Assembly (NCBI GenBank): GCA_033002965.1
Contig: JAURVB010012964.1
Span: forward strand, 248,001-312,000
DNA: 64,000 nucleotides
Reading direction: 5' to 3'
Origin: Piper betle
Taxonomy: Eukaryota; Streptophyta; Magnoliopsida; Piperales; Piperaceae
The notes beneath the pieces are model-generated. The model did not search any database and was not told the origin of the DNA. It worked only from the letters and a program-made list of their open reading frames with translations. Below, one piece after another: positions 55,204 to 64,000 of the stretch (the stretch's first letter is position 1; each line of letters begins with the position of its first letter). A program made the translations under genes and the position numbers.

Positions 55204-56165
55204 TGTTAGAATAATTTTAATAACATGCAAGTATACATAGTCGAAACAAGTAATAGAATGATGAATTCGAGTATCGTCCCATAGGGAGATGAATTTTCAT
55301 AAATTAATTAAAGAAAATAAAATGAAGAACAAAATAAAAACAACCGACTTAACTAAATCTAAGTAATAACTTTAAATTAAAGAAAGACTTATAATGATAA
55401 AATTTGTTCTAGAGTTGAATTTTCCTTAACATGAATTTAATATTCATCATGTCTTACTCTTACCTTTTATTCTCTCGAATTGCCAATCTAGGAGAATTAT
55501 ATAACATGGTGGCTCCTGCTCCCTCATGCATCTATTATTTTGCCCCAATTTCTACCTCTGAGCAATAATTGATTAATCAATAAAATAACTCATTAAGATT
55601 TGCCTTACAATCGCATATGGTGTTGTGCATCTTCTGACCACAACGACAAACAAGTCAAAAGACTCATCATATGATAAATTATTAATAACTAATCAATTAA
55701 TTTCTCCCAAAATTTAACTAAACCTTTTGATCTAAGTAATAGGTGATCAGTCTATTCTTAGCATTAAGAACATGACAATTCAAGCAATCAAATTGAATGA
55801 AAGAGTAAGAGGTTGAAATGAATTCAATTAAATCATGTTAAGTTCCATTCTTCTCTAAAACAAAATAAATGTCGGGTTTATCCCACATTTGTCGTAGAAG
55901 GTGTTGGTGAGTTATATATAGGCTAATAGGAAAGTCTTATTCCTTAAGCTAACTTTTGGATTAAGAGAGACCAGTGACACCTATTGCAAGTCCTTTTGGG
56001 GTCCCAAAGGGCCCAACAATAATATCAGAGATTGGTTGGGGGCCTAAAGGGCCTAAGAATAAACAACTACTCCATAATAAAAATAGAAACTATGATGAAA
56101 AAGAACTAAACTTATATTATAAAAAGTACTAAAAAATTACAATAACTAGAACTACAAAATTTACA
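55204..56165 (-). mobile_element. LTR fragment inserted in the copia integrase, with TRIM-like unit inside
   Basis: In plus orientation it starts TGTTAGAATAATTTT at 55204. It contains 'gagtatcgtcccatagggag' (55268), a phrase typical of some plant gypsy LTR ends. Its right part is an inverted match of 63840-64000 ('ccataataaaaatag' at 56072; 'gttccattcttctct' at 55842). It is cut off near 56165. The opposite copy at 63450 lacks the unit at 55870-56058. Confidence 0.6.
55870..56058 (+). mobile_element. TRIM-like short LTR unit (189 bp)
   Basis: It starts TGTCGGGTTTATCCC and ends GGGCCTAAGA. A perfect 5-bp duplication ATAAA flanks it (55865-55869, 56059-56063). The empty site is seen in inverted form at 63930-63945. 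A 'gggcccaaca' followed by 'ataatatcagaga' resembles an LTR end plus Met-type primer site. It matches 8175-8383. Confidence 0.75.
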
Positions 56166-56731
56166 CAACTCTTAAGACAGCTTTACATTTTGACACGAAC
56201 CCCCATAATTATTGAGTTACAAAGGCCTGATTACTTAGCAAAGTAGCCAAAATGCTAATAGAGATAACTAGCTTTACCTTTGACACAAACCCCCATAATT
56301 ACTGAGTTACAAAGGCTAGGTTACTCAGCAAAGTAGTCATTGCTCCAATTTTTTTTCCTTTTTTTAAAGAAGAAACTAAAAATGATGGGACAAACCTACA
56401 ACAACCAAAGTCGTCATGCAAATTCTTATGATTAAAGGATTTTTTCTATTGCAACACATTCATTGAAATCATCTAAACCAAAGGATTGTGAAAATAGTAT
56501 AAGGTAGAGAACCAACTCTCGAATGCAATCACTTACTTAGTTCATCCCTCATATCAATAAATCAAGTTTTCCCAAGAAAGGTAAGACTAATTCACATGAA
56601 TCTATCATTGAACTAAGAGACTAATATACTATTGCATAATAAAATTTTTACACTAAACTATACTATATATATATATAAATCTAAGCATGAGTCAAGCATG
56701 AACAATATGCGCAAAATTAAGGCATCCCTCC
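56166..56731. other. Spacer with a two-copy 83-bp repeat
   Basis: Segments at about 56184-56256 and 56267-56339 share an 'agctttac-tttgacac' start, 'aacccccataatta' and 'actgagttacaaaggc'-type words, and end 'gcaaagtag'. No gene or LTR end is recognised. Confidence 0.6.
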
Positions 56732-57813
56732 TGATAACTCTGGAAAAGAATTATTATTCTTTACAATTTATATTGAGTGTTTGTCATGTTTCAAGTGATT
56801 TTTATTTCAATTTTATTAATTAAAAAGTTTATTAGATATTATTAATAATGTGAGAAATTATTGTGATTTTGGTGTAAAAAGTGCTAATTAATGTTGTTCT
56901 ATTAAGGTATAGAGTTAGAAGTCGATCCAGAATCAATTCAGGCGAAATCAGACCAAAACTCATAACCTAGAAACTGTAGCAAGTGCTCGAGCGCCTACTA
57001 GTGAGTGCTCGAGTGCTGGCCTTTCTATTAAGAAAGTATTATGACCGAGAGCTGAGTGCTCAAGTACTTGAATAGTGAGCGCTCAGGCGCTAGGGTGGGA
57101 AACCTAATTTTTCTAGTAATTTCTGGAGATTTGGTGGACCCCACTTAAAATATTTGGGTGGATCCTTTATAATTTAATTAGGGTTTTAACTAAAGAGAAA
57201 AGAACAACATTAGACGGCTAAGCAACGACACAAAAAACAAAAGAAAGAAGACGAAGAAGTTTGATCAGACGAAGAAGACACTTTCTCCAAAAGAGTTTTT
57301 TCTTTTATTTTGATTTATTTTCATTGTAATTAAATGATGTCTTTCATATCACATATGAATTTCTTGAGTTTAATTGCATATTCTATGGAGTAAATTCTTG
57401 TCTAGGATTTTCAATGACACCTAGTGCATGGATTAATAAAAGGTATTAATTTTTATCTATGTGATTGTGACATTGGATTATCTATTTTATTATATTATTA
57501 ATGTTATCATTAGCCTGATCACCTATTGTTAAACCTAGAGATTTGAACTTTTCTAGAGATAGAAAGATTAAATTTTTCATTGAATAAAATAGCATTTGTT
57601 CATCTATTTTAGGTGATTCACATATGAGATAGAGATATACTCATATGTCTTGGGTAACTATTAAAGGCAGAACTTAAAGTATTATTTTGCATACACAATT
57701 TCATAGAGATATAGGAGTTGGGTGCAAGTGATTCGTTTATGGTGAATGTAAGAGATGTCATAAATAATTAATTTTCATGGTTAATAATCCAAATGTGCAA
57801 TTCATAGGTAGAA
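56732..57813 (+). repeat. Athila-like LTR copy 1, 3' truncated
   Basis: It starts TGATAACTCTGGAAAAGA and follows LTR copy 2 until 'cataggtagaa' at 57802-57812, where it jumps to other sequence. Confidence 0.85.
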
Positions 57814-58088
57814 CACTTGAACTAAACTTTGTCCTCAATGTTGTAAAAAATAAAAATAAAGAGATAGAAGTGAAAGAGAACTCCCTCAACTAATTAGTCG
57901 GTGGATGATTTTACAATTGGATATATTGTAAATTTTGGAATGTTATAATTTAATTTCAAAGAATAATATTCAGGCACTAATGAGAAGTTATAAATTGATT
58001 TGTTGGATGGGTTGTGTGAAGTAGAGAAAATGAGTCGAGTCTAGTTTAGGATTTGCTCGGGACTAGCAAATATTCAAGTTTTGGGGTG
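57814..58088 (+). other. 3' interior tail and polypurine tract preceding LTR copy 2
   Basis: It matches 62917-63095: 'gaatgttataatttg', 'gggcactaatgagaagttat' and 'gagtcgagt-tagtttagg', ending CAAGTTTTGGGGTG next to the LTR. This is the polypurine tract side of a vanished body. Confidence 0.82.
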
Positions 58089-59444
58089 TGATAACTCTGT
58101 AAAAGAGTTATTATTCTTTGCATTTTATATTGAATGTTTGTCATGTTTCAAGTGATTTTTGTTTCAATTTTATTAGTTTAAAAGTTTATTAGATATTATT
58201 AATAATGCAAGAAATTATTGCAATTTTGGTGTAAAAAGTGATAATTAATGTTGTTCTATCAAGGTATAAGAGTTAGAACTCGATCCGAAATCAATTCGGG
58301 GCGAAATCAGACCAAAACTCATAACCTAGAAACTGTAGCAAGTGCTCGAGCGCCTGATTAATGAGCACTCAACCACTGGCCTTTAAGTTAAGAAAGTGTT
58401 ATCGCCGAGAGCTCAGTGCTCAAGCGCCTAAATAGTGAGCGCTTGAGTGTTGGCGGCGAGAAACATGATTTTTTCGATATTTTTGGAGATCCTAGTGGAC
58501 CCCCTTGAAATAATTGGGTGGATCTTGTATAAACTTAATTAGGGTTTTAACTAAAAAGAGAAGAACAATATTAGATGGCTAAGCGACGACACGAAAGACA
58601 TGGGAAGGAAGATGAAGTTGGATCAGACGATGAAGACGTTTTCTCTAAAAGAGTTTTTCTTTATTTTGATTTACTTTTCTTTGTAATTAAATGATGTCTT
58701 TCATATCACATATGAATTTTTGAGTTTAATCGCATATTCTATGGAGTAAATTCTTGTCTAGGATTTTCAATGACACCTAATGCATGGATTAATAAAAGTT
58801 ATTAATTTTTATCTATGTGATTGTGACATTGAATTATCTATTTTATTCTATTATTAATGCTATCATTAGCCTAATCACCTATTGTTATACCTAGAGATTT
58901 GATCTTGTCTAGAAATAGAAAGATTAAATTTGTCATTGAATAAAATAGCCTTTGTTCATCTATTTAAGGTGATTCACATATGAGATACATATATACTCAT
59001 ATGTCTTGGGTAACTGTTAAGGGCAGAACTTAAAGTATTATTTTACATACATAATTTCATAAAGATATAGGAGTTGGGTGCAAGTGATAAGTTTATGGTG
59101 AATGTAAGAGATGACATAAATAATTAATTCTCATGGTTAATAATCCAAATATGCAATTCATAGGTAGAAGTTATAACTTTAATCATATAGAGCACTAGGT
59201 GATATTGAAAATCCTAGGTTTGTCATCTTGAAGTTAATATATCATTTAAATGTTGCTTGTTAGGTTAATTTAATCTTAGTTTATAATTAAATCACTCTTT
59301 GAATTTGCTTTCATTTAAGTATAATTAATCAAATTAGTTTTGGTAACTGAAAATTTCTAGTAATAATCCCTCGTGGGATGATACTTTCTTATCACTTTTA
59401 TTACTTGATTTGGCACATTCACTTGCATTATAATCTCCACATCA
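58089..59444 (+). repeat. Athila-like LTR copy 2 (complete, 1,356 bp)
   Basis: It begins TGATAACTCTGTAAAAGA and ends near CTCCACATCA, with the primer site six bases later. It contains a cluster of GTGCTCGAGCGC-like words at 58334-58450. Confidence 0.85.
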
Positions 59445-59450
59445 AGTTTT

Positions 59451-59469
59451 TGGCACTGTTGCCAGGGAA
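59451..59469 (+). promoter_or_regulatory. Primer-binding site (tRNA-Asp type)
   Basis: TGGCACTGTTGCCAGGGAA lies just inside LTR copy 2. It is close to the TGGCGCCGTTGCCGGGGA typical of Athila elements; the differences are mainly C-to-T or G-to-A changes. Confidence 0.85.
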
Positions 59470-59579
59470 TTAAACTAGAATTTGATATTATCAAAAATTA
59501 GTTTGATTGTTTGCTTAAATTGTACTCATCTCTTCTTAAGTTTTAATTTTTCTTTCTTCATTTAATTTGGTATTGTGTA

Positions 59580-60980
59580 GTGCATGCAAGGAGAAGGTAT
59601 TCAAGAGCTAGAGCCATATAACCCAGAGATCGAGAAACTTGTTGGCAACTACACCAAGAAACTAGAATTCGGAGAGCAATGGAGGCAGGGCAAAGGAATA
59701 ATAATATTCCACAGGCAGCCAATGATGATGAAACAAAAGCTTTGGAAGAGTTTACGCTTCCCATTTTAGACGAATTACATTCAAGAATTCTCAATCCACC
59801 AATTGAAGCAAATAGCTTTGAGTTGAAACCAGTGATGTTCCAAACGCTATAAACTGTGGGACAATTTGCAGGACTGGAACATGAAGATCTCCATACTCAC
59901 CTACTCAATTTTATTGCTATTTGTGATTCATTTAAAATGAATCAAGTGTCTGAGGAAGCTATCTGGCTTTGATTATTTCTATATTCTTTAGCTAGAAATG
60001 CAAGATTATGGTTGAATTCACAAGCGCACAATTCTATTACTACTTGAGATGAATTAGCGAGAATGTTTTTGCTTAAATACTTTCCACCACCTAAAATTGT
60101 CAATTTTCGTAATGATATTACTTCTTTTGTGCAACTGGATAACGAATCGCTTTATAATGCATGGGAGAGGTTCAAGGATTTACTAAGGAGGTGTCCATAT
60201 CATGTAATTCCTCCGTGGGTTCAAATTCAAACATTTTACAATGGACAAACTAAATCCAGTGTAGATGTTGTTGCCACTGGATCCCTCATGAGCAAATCAT
60301 ATAGAGAACTAACGAATTATTGGAAAAGCTGGCATCTAACCATTATCAAATGGGGCAAGACAGAGCAATGAGGAAGAAGAGTGGAGGTATTCTCAAAATG
60401 GACACATTGACCGCTTTGTCTGCACAAGTAGCTACTTTGTCAAGACAAATGCAAGCTTTAGGGATGAATGCTAATGTGAATTTGGTGAACATGATGGCAG
60501 CTAAGTGTGACTGGTGTGGTGAAGGACATCTTACTGAGCATTGTGTCAACAATCCTAAATCAGTAAATTTGTTTGGAAGCTATACCAGACAGCAAAACAA
60601 TCATTAATCCAATACTTACAATCCAGCATGGAAGAATCATCCGAACTTTGCATGGGGAGGCAACCAAGCCTAAACGTCAGGTCTAAAACAACGAGCTCCT
60701 CCAAGTTTTCAACACAATAGAATACAACCTCAGCGAAATAAACCAACTATGGAGGAAATGTTCATGCAATTTATGCAAAGTCAACAAGCTTCTATAAGGA
60801 ATTTGGAAACTAAAATGGTAATAGGCCACAAGGTGGACTCCTTAGTGATACTCAAAAATCCTAGGGAAGAGGATAAAGAATGTAAAGCCATTACATTGAG
60901 AAGCGGTAAGGAATTAGAAAATCCTTCTAATCAAAAGACACCAATTCCCATGGATAGTGCAGAGGCAGTTGAATGAAATG
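59580..60980 (+). pseudogene. Athila-like gag
   Basis: Fragments in order: 'FLLKYFPPPKIVNFRNDITS', 'FVQLDNESLYNAWERFKDLL' and 'RRCPYHVIPPWVQIQTFYNG' (60063-60371), the conserved capsid core; then 'MDTLTALSAQVATLSRQMQA' and the zinc knuckle 'CDWCGEGHLTEHC' (60320-60607); then 'MEEMFMQFMQSQQASIRNLE' and 'CKAITLRSGKELE' (60749-60976). Stops and shifts split the frames, including a TAG inside 'TI-TT-DEL' near 60045. It would form the particle shell. Confidence 0.83.
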
Positions 60981-62020
60981 AAGAAAACAAGGATGAAGTG
61001 GTAGAAGTCCTACCCCCTAAGGGTTCATTTGATCAACATAATAGGTTCTCAAGAGTGCCATATCCTCAGAGACTACATAAAAGTAAACAAGATAATAAAT
61101 TTCAGCAATTCTTGGAGGTGTTTAAGAAGCTTTCTACCAATATTCTATTTGCTGAAGCTCTAGAGAAGATGCCAAGCTATGCTAAATTCATAAAGTAAAT
61201 ATTATCCAAGAAGAAAAAGTTGGAGGAGTTTGAAACAATTGCCCTGAATGAAGAGTGTAGTGTTGTACTACAAAGGAAATTTCCACCAAAGCTCAAAGAA
61301 CAAGGGCGGTTTACTAACCCTTGTGCCATAGGCCCAGATTTTTGTTGTCAAGCATTATTTGACTTAGGTGCAAGCATTAATTTGATGCCTCTTTCTATAT
61401 ACAAAAAGTTGGTTTTGGGGGATTTAAAAGGCAGCACGATTAATCTGCAATTGGCTGACCACTCCTACATTTTTCTAGAAGGGGAGATTGAAAATATACT
61501 TGTGAAGGTGGATAAATTTATATTCTCAACAGATTTTGTGATTGTGGATGTGGAGGAAGAGTCAAATGTACCAATTATAATTGGCAGGCGTTTTCTTGCC
61601 ACTAGTAGGACATTGATTGATGTTGCTATTGGTGAATTGATAATGAGGGTGGATGATGAGGAAGTGGCATTTAATGTTTTTAAGGCTATGCAATATTTTG
61701 AACTAGCAGATGATTGTTTTTATATTGATGCAGTCCATTTTCCTTCATCAGCTATGTTAGAGGAAATTTATCTCATTGACCCTTTAGTGGCCACAAAAGT
61801 TTCTGATGATGATTCTAGTGATGAGGAGAAATGGGAGTATTTGCACCTACTAAATTCTACTCAAATATTCACTCGAGATCAAGATAGATTCAAGTCTTTG
61901 AACTTGCAACATTCAATATCGACGAGGATCAAGCCTTCCATTGAAGTCCCACCAACTTGGGAGTTGAAACAATTTCCACCTCATTTGAGATATACATTTT
62001 TAGGCCCTTTCAACGTTTGA
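60981..62020 (+). pseudogene. Athila-like protease region
   Basis: The 266-residue frame at 61220-62020 contains 'LFDLGASINLMPLSIYKKL' near residues 47-65 with the catalytic Asp at about 48, then 'FVIVDVEEESNVPIIIGRRF' and 'LATSRTLIDVAIGELIMRVD'. It ends 'ELKQFPPHLRYTFLGPFN', the linker that normally leads into RT. A preceding frame (60998-61198) has 'PYPQRLHKSKQDNKFQQFLE' and 'KMPSYAKFIK'. The frame stops just where RT should begin. Confidence 0.87.
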
Positions 62021-63095
62021 CAAGCATTTCCCTAGGGAGCTATTGAAATTTGCAAGGAAGGTTTAGGTACAAGTTTTAAAATCAATAAGCAAAGAATTAA
62101 GCTTTATCTTAGAGGTAATGTTCCCGTACATCGAACCTTCATTACTTTCTTCCCACATTACATATGTTGGAGTAGTCTGGCTGATGACTATAAATTTAGC
62201 ACTTCATGGGAGGTAACCCATGTTTTTGGTTTATTTTTCGTACGATAGGTTATTTAGTTTTTAATTCGGGAGTTTCTAGTTTTATTTTGGTTTGTGTTTT
62301 ATCCCCTCCAATTACTTTGTCTTAACATGGAAGTCCTTTTGTTTTGTTATTTTAAGTCTAATTCTTTTAGCATTGGGACAATGCATTATTTAAGTTTGGG
62401 GGGGGGGGGGGTGTTACTTGAATTGATTACTAGATGAGAATGATATCTTGGGGTATGGAGGAGTTGAAAAGAATTTTTTTTTTGAAGTGCTAAAATTTTA
62501 TATTTAAAAAATGAAAAAGGAGTTTAAACAAAAAAAAGAAAAAAAATGTTTCATGGTTAGTCTATCAATTATGTGTTTTTGAAAGTAGAATGTGAATGAA
62601 TGGATGGAATTGTTGGTAACAAGGATTTGAATTAATTTGTTTCAACCTTGGAAAGAGTTTTGAGCTAGGGTTTATTGCTTTTGATCTTAATATTCACTTT
62701 TAGCCTTTAGCCTAACCCCATTACAACCTAAAAAGTTCTATTGATCTTAATTGACAAGGTAATTATATTCGTGGAGAGAAAATTTACACTTGAACTTATG
62801 GAGAATTTGATTTAATTGTATTAGATGATGGTATAAGATGATTCTAAACTCATTTGAGAGATAAGTTTGGGAGTTTTATTTTCTTTTCGTATTGGGAATA
62901 ACGTTTGCATCTTTATTTTACAATTGGATATCTTGTGAATTTTGGAATGTTATAATTTGACTTCAAAGAATAATATTCGGGCACTAATGAGAAGTTATAA
63001 ATTGATTTGTTGGATGGGTTGTGTGAAGTGGAGAAAATGAGTCGAGTATAGTTTAGGTTTTGGTCGAGACTAGCAAACATTCAAGTTTCGGGGTG
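62021..63095 (+). other. Athila-like pol end, poly-G tract and 3' non-coding tail
   Basis: Directly after the protease linker the plus strand reads 'GTSFKINKQRIKLYLRGNV' (about 62070-62130), similar to the C-terminus of Athila integrase, so the whole RT to integrase core is absent. A run of 14 G lies at 62398-62411 after 'tttaagttt'. The tail ends CAAGTTTCGGGGTG before LTR copy 3. Confidence 0.75.
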
Positions 63096-63449
63096 TGATA
63101 ACTCTGTAAAAGAGTTATTATTCTTTGCATTTTATATTCAATGTTTGTCTTATTTCAAGTGATTTTTATTTTAATTTTATTAGTTTAAAAGTTTATTAGG
63201 TATTATTAATAATGTGAGAAATTATTGTGATTTTGGTGTAAAAAGTTCTAATTAATGTTATTCTATCAAGGTATAAAGTTTGAAGTCGATCTGCAATCAA
63301 TTCGAGGCGAAATCAGACCAAAACCCATAACCTAGAAACTGTAGCAAGTGCTCGAGTGCCTGAATAGTGAGCGCTCAATGGCTAGCCTTTCTGTTAAGAA
63401 AGTATTATGACCGAGAGCTGAGTGCTCAAGCGCTTGAATAGTGAGCACT
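63096..63449 (+). repeat. Athila-like LTR copy 3, truncated
   Basis: It follows LTR copy 2 for 354 bp from TGATAACTCTG and then breaks within the GTGAGCAC cluster where the next LTR starts. Confidence 0.85.
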
Positions 63450-64000
63450 TGTTAAGTGTTTAAAATATATAATATTTCCCCATGTTTTTAATATGATTTT
63501 GTACTTCCCAGGTATAAACATTATTAATTAAGTAATATTTTACTTTATTTTTTAGTTAATTAATATTTTATTATATATGCTTAATTTTGATGTTTTAATG
63601 CAGAAAAAGATGAATAAATTAAGCTTTGGAATTGATTGGTCATGATACTTGGCTCCACCCAATGGCTACAATTCATGGTGTTCAATGGAGTCGAACAGTT
63701 GGAAACTTGAAGGGACATTATAATTAATTAGACTACGTCGATTTGTGAACACCCTCTTCGAATTCTTGTATCTCCACTTCTATATAAAGGGGTGGTCATT
63801 TGTTGTTGATCATATCTCATCTCTTGGCTTCGGAGTGTAGTGAAAGTAGTAGTTTTAGTTTTTGTAATTCTTTTTCTTTCATAATAAAAATTAGTTTCTT
63901 CTTTATAATGTTTTCTATTTTTATTATGGAGTAGTCTTTTATTTCGTTCTAGAGAAGAATGGAACTTAACATGATTTAATTGAATTCATTTCAACCTCTT
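63450..64000 (+). mobile_element. Start of another LTR, continues past the window
   Basis: It starts TGTTAAGTGTTTAAAATAT inside LTR copy 3 and has a 'ctatataaagg' TATA-like box at 63781-63791. The part at 63840-64000 is an inverted match of 55802-56165, so both belong to one family in opposite orientation. Confidence 0.6.

Larger units (their letters stand above)
56732..63449 (+). mobile_element. Athila-like gypsy array: LTR, tail, LTR, gag-protease body, LTR
   Basis: Three LTR copies start at 56732, 58089 and 63096, all with a TGATAACTCTG-type start. Between the first two only the 3' tail of an interior remains; between the second and third is a body with primer site, gag, protease and tail. 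The tRNA-Asp-type primer site and the 'DLGASINLMP' protease are hallmarks of Athila. RT, RNase H, integrase and any env-like frame are missing. The third LTR is cut at 63449 by another LTR. Confidence 0.85.

Noticed and set aside
55870..56058. Cassandra-type TRIM with embedded 5S rRNA
   Set aside because: The short LTR ends fit a TRIM, but I could not see the 5S rRNA internal promoter words, so I do not assign it to Cassandra.
62398..62411. Run of 14 G as the polypurine tract adjoining the 3' LTR
   Set aside because: The LTR starts 690 bp further on with its own CAAGTTTCGGGGTG tract. The G run is at best an internal purine tract after pol, and its length may be a sequencing artefact.

Overview
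This window is intergenic DNA from a flowering plant. It is made almost entirely of nested, decayed LTR retrotransposons, and I see no host protein-coding gene, tRNA, rRNA or CRISPR array. The plant call rests on element types: chromovirus Ty3/gypsy elements with very long LTRs and a C-terminal chromodomain (Tekay/Del-like), a short Reina-like chromovirus, an Athila-like gypsy element with a tRNA-Asp-type primer site, a Tork-like Ty1/copia relic, and short TRIM-like units. I cannot name the species or decide monocot versus eudicot.

Layout. 1-6727: a pair of minus-oriented Tekay-like LTR relics around a short non-coding interior, the right one split by an AATCGG-rich insertion. 6728-8537: mostly unassigned, with a 209-bp TRIM-like unit. 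8538-12694: a minus-strand Reina-like element with both LTRs and a CCTTC target duplication (TSD), but its RT/RNase H core is deleted. 12695-17054: LTR relics. 17055-about 52031: one large plus-strand Tekay-like element used as a landing pad by later insertions. Its 5' LTR is split by a 15.4-kb minus-strand Tekay-like element (17538-32970, TSD CCAGC). That element carries a solo LTR in gag (25043-26750, TSD AACTT, with a 120-bp higher-order minisatellite) and an opposite-oriented LTR in its own 5' LTR (30265-32944). The outer element's body is cut by a non-autonomous minus-strand element (37428-40853), a solo LTR in integrase (42344-43694, TSD TCTTG) and a 3'-truncated element (44072-about 47860). 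52481-55203: minus-strand copia relic. 55204-56165: LTR fragment carrying a second TRIM-like unit (TSD ATAAA). 56732-63449: an Athila-like LTR-body-LTR-body-LTR array lacking RT and integrase. 63450-64000: the start of another LTR.

How the parts work together. The gag, protease, RT, RNase H and integrase fragments are the standard LTR-retrotransposon machinery. Every copy is broken, so none looks autonomous. The best preserved is the 17.5-33.0 kb element, with a 702-codon open stretch of RNase H, integrase and chromodomain. All nine in-frame stops I could place in it fall where a C-to-T change in a glutamine codon would explain them.

I did not find a new defence system or host pathway. The most unusual signals are the palindromic duplicated primer-binding site at 27613-27705, the roughly 2.5-kb LTR-on-LTR inverted repeat at 27706-32944, the minisatellite-bearing solo LTR, the extra gag zinc knuckles, and the triplicated LTR-end/PPT unit at 38.85-39.06 kb. 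All boundaries were read by eye; those without an explicit target duplication are approximate.
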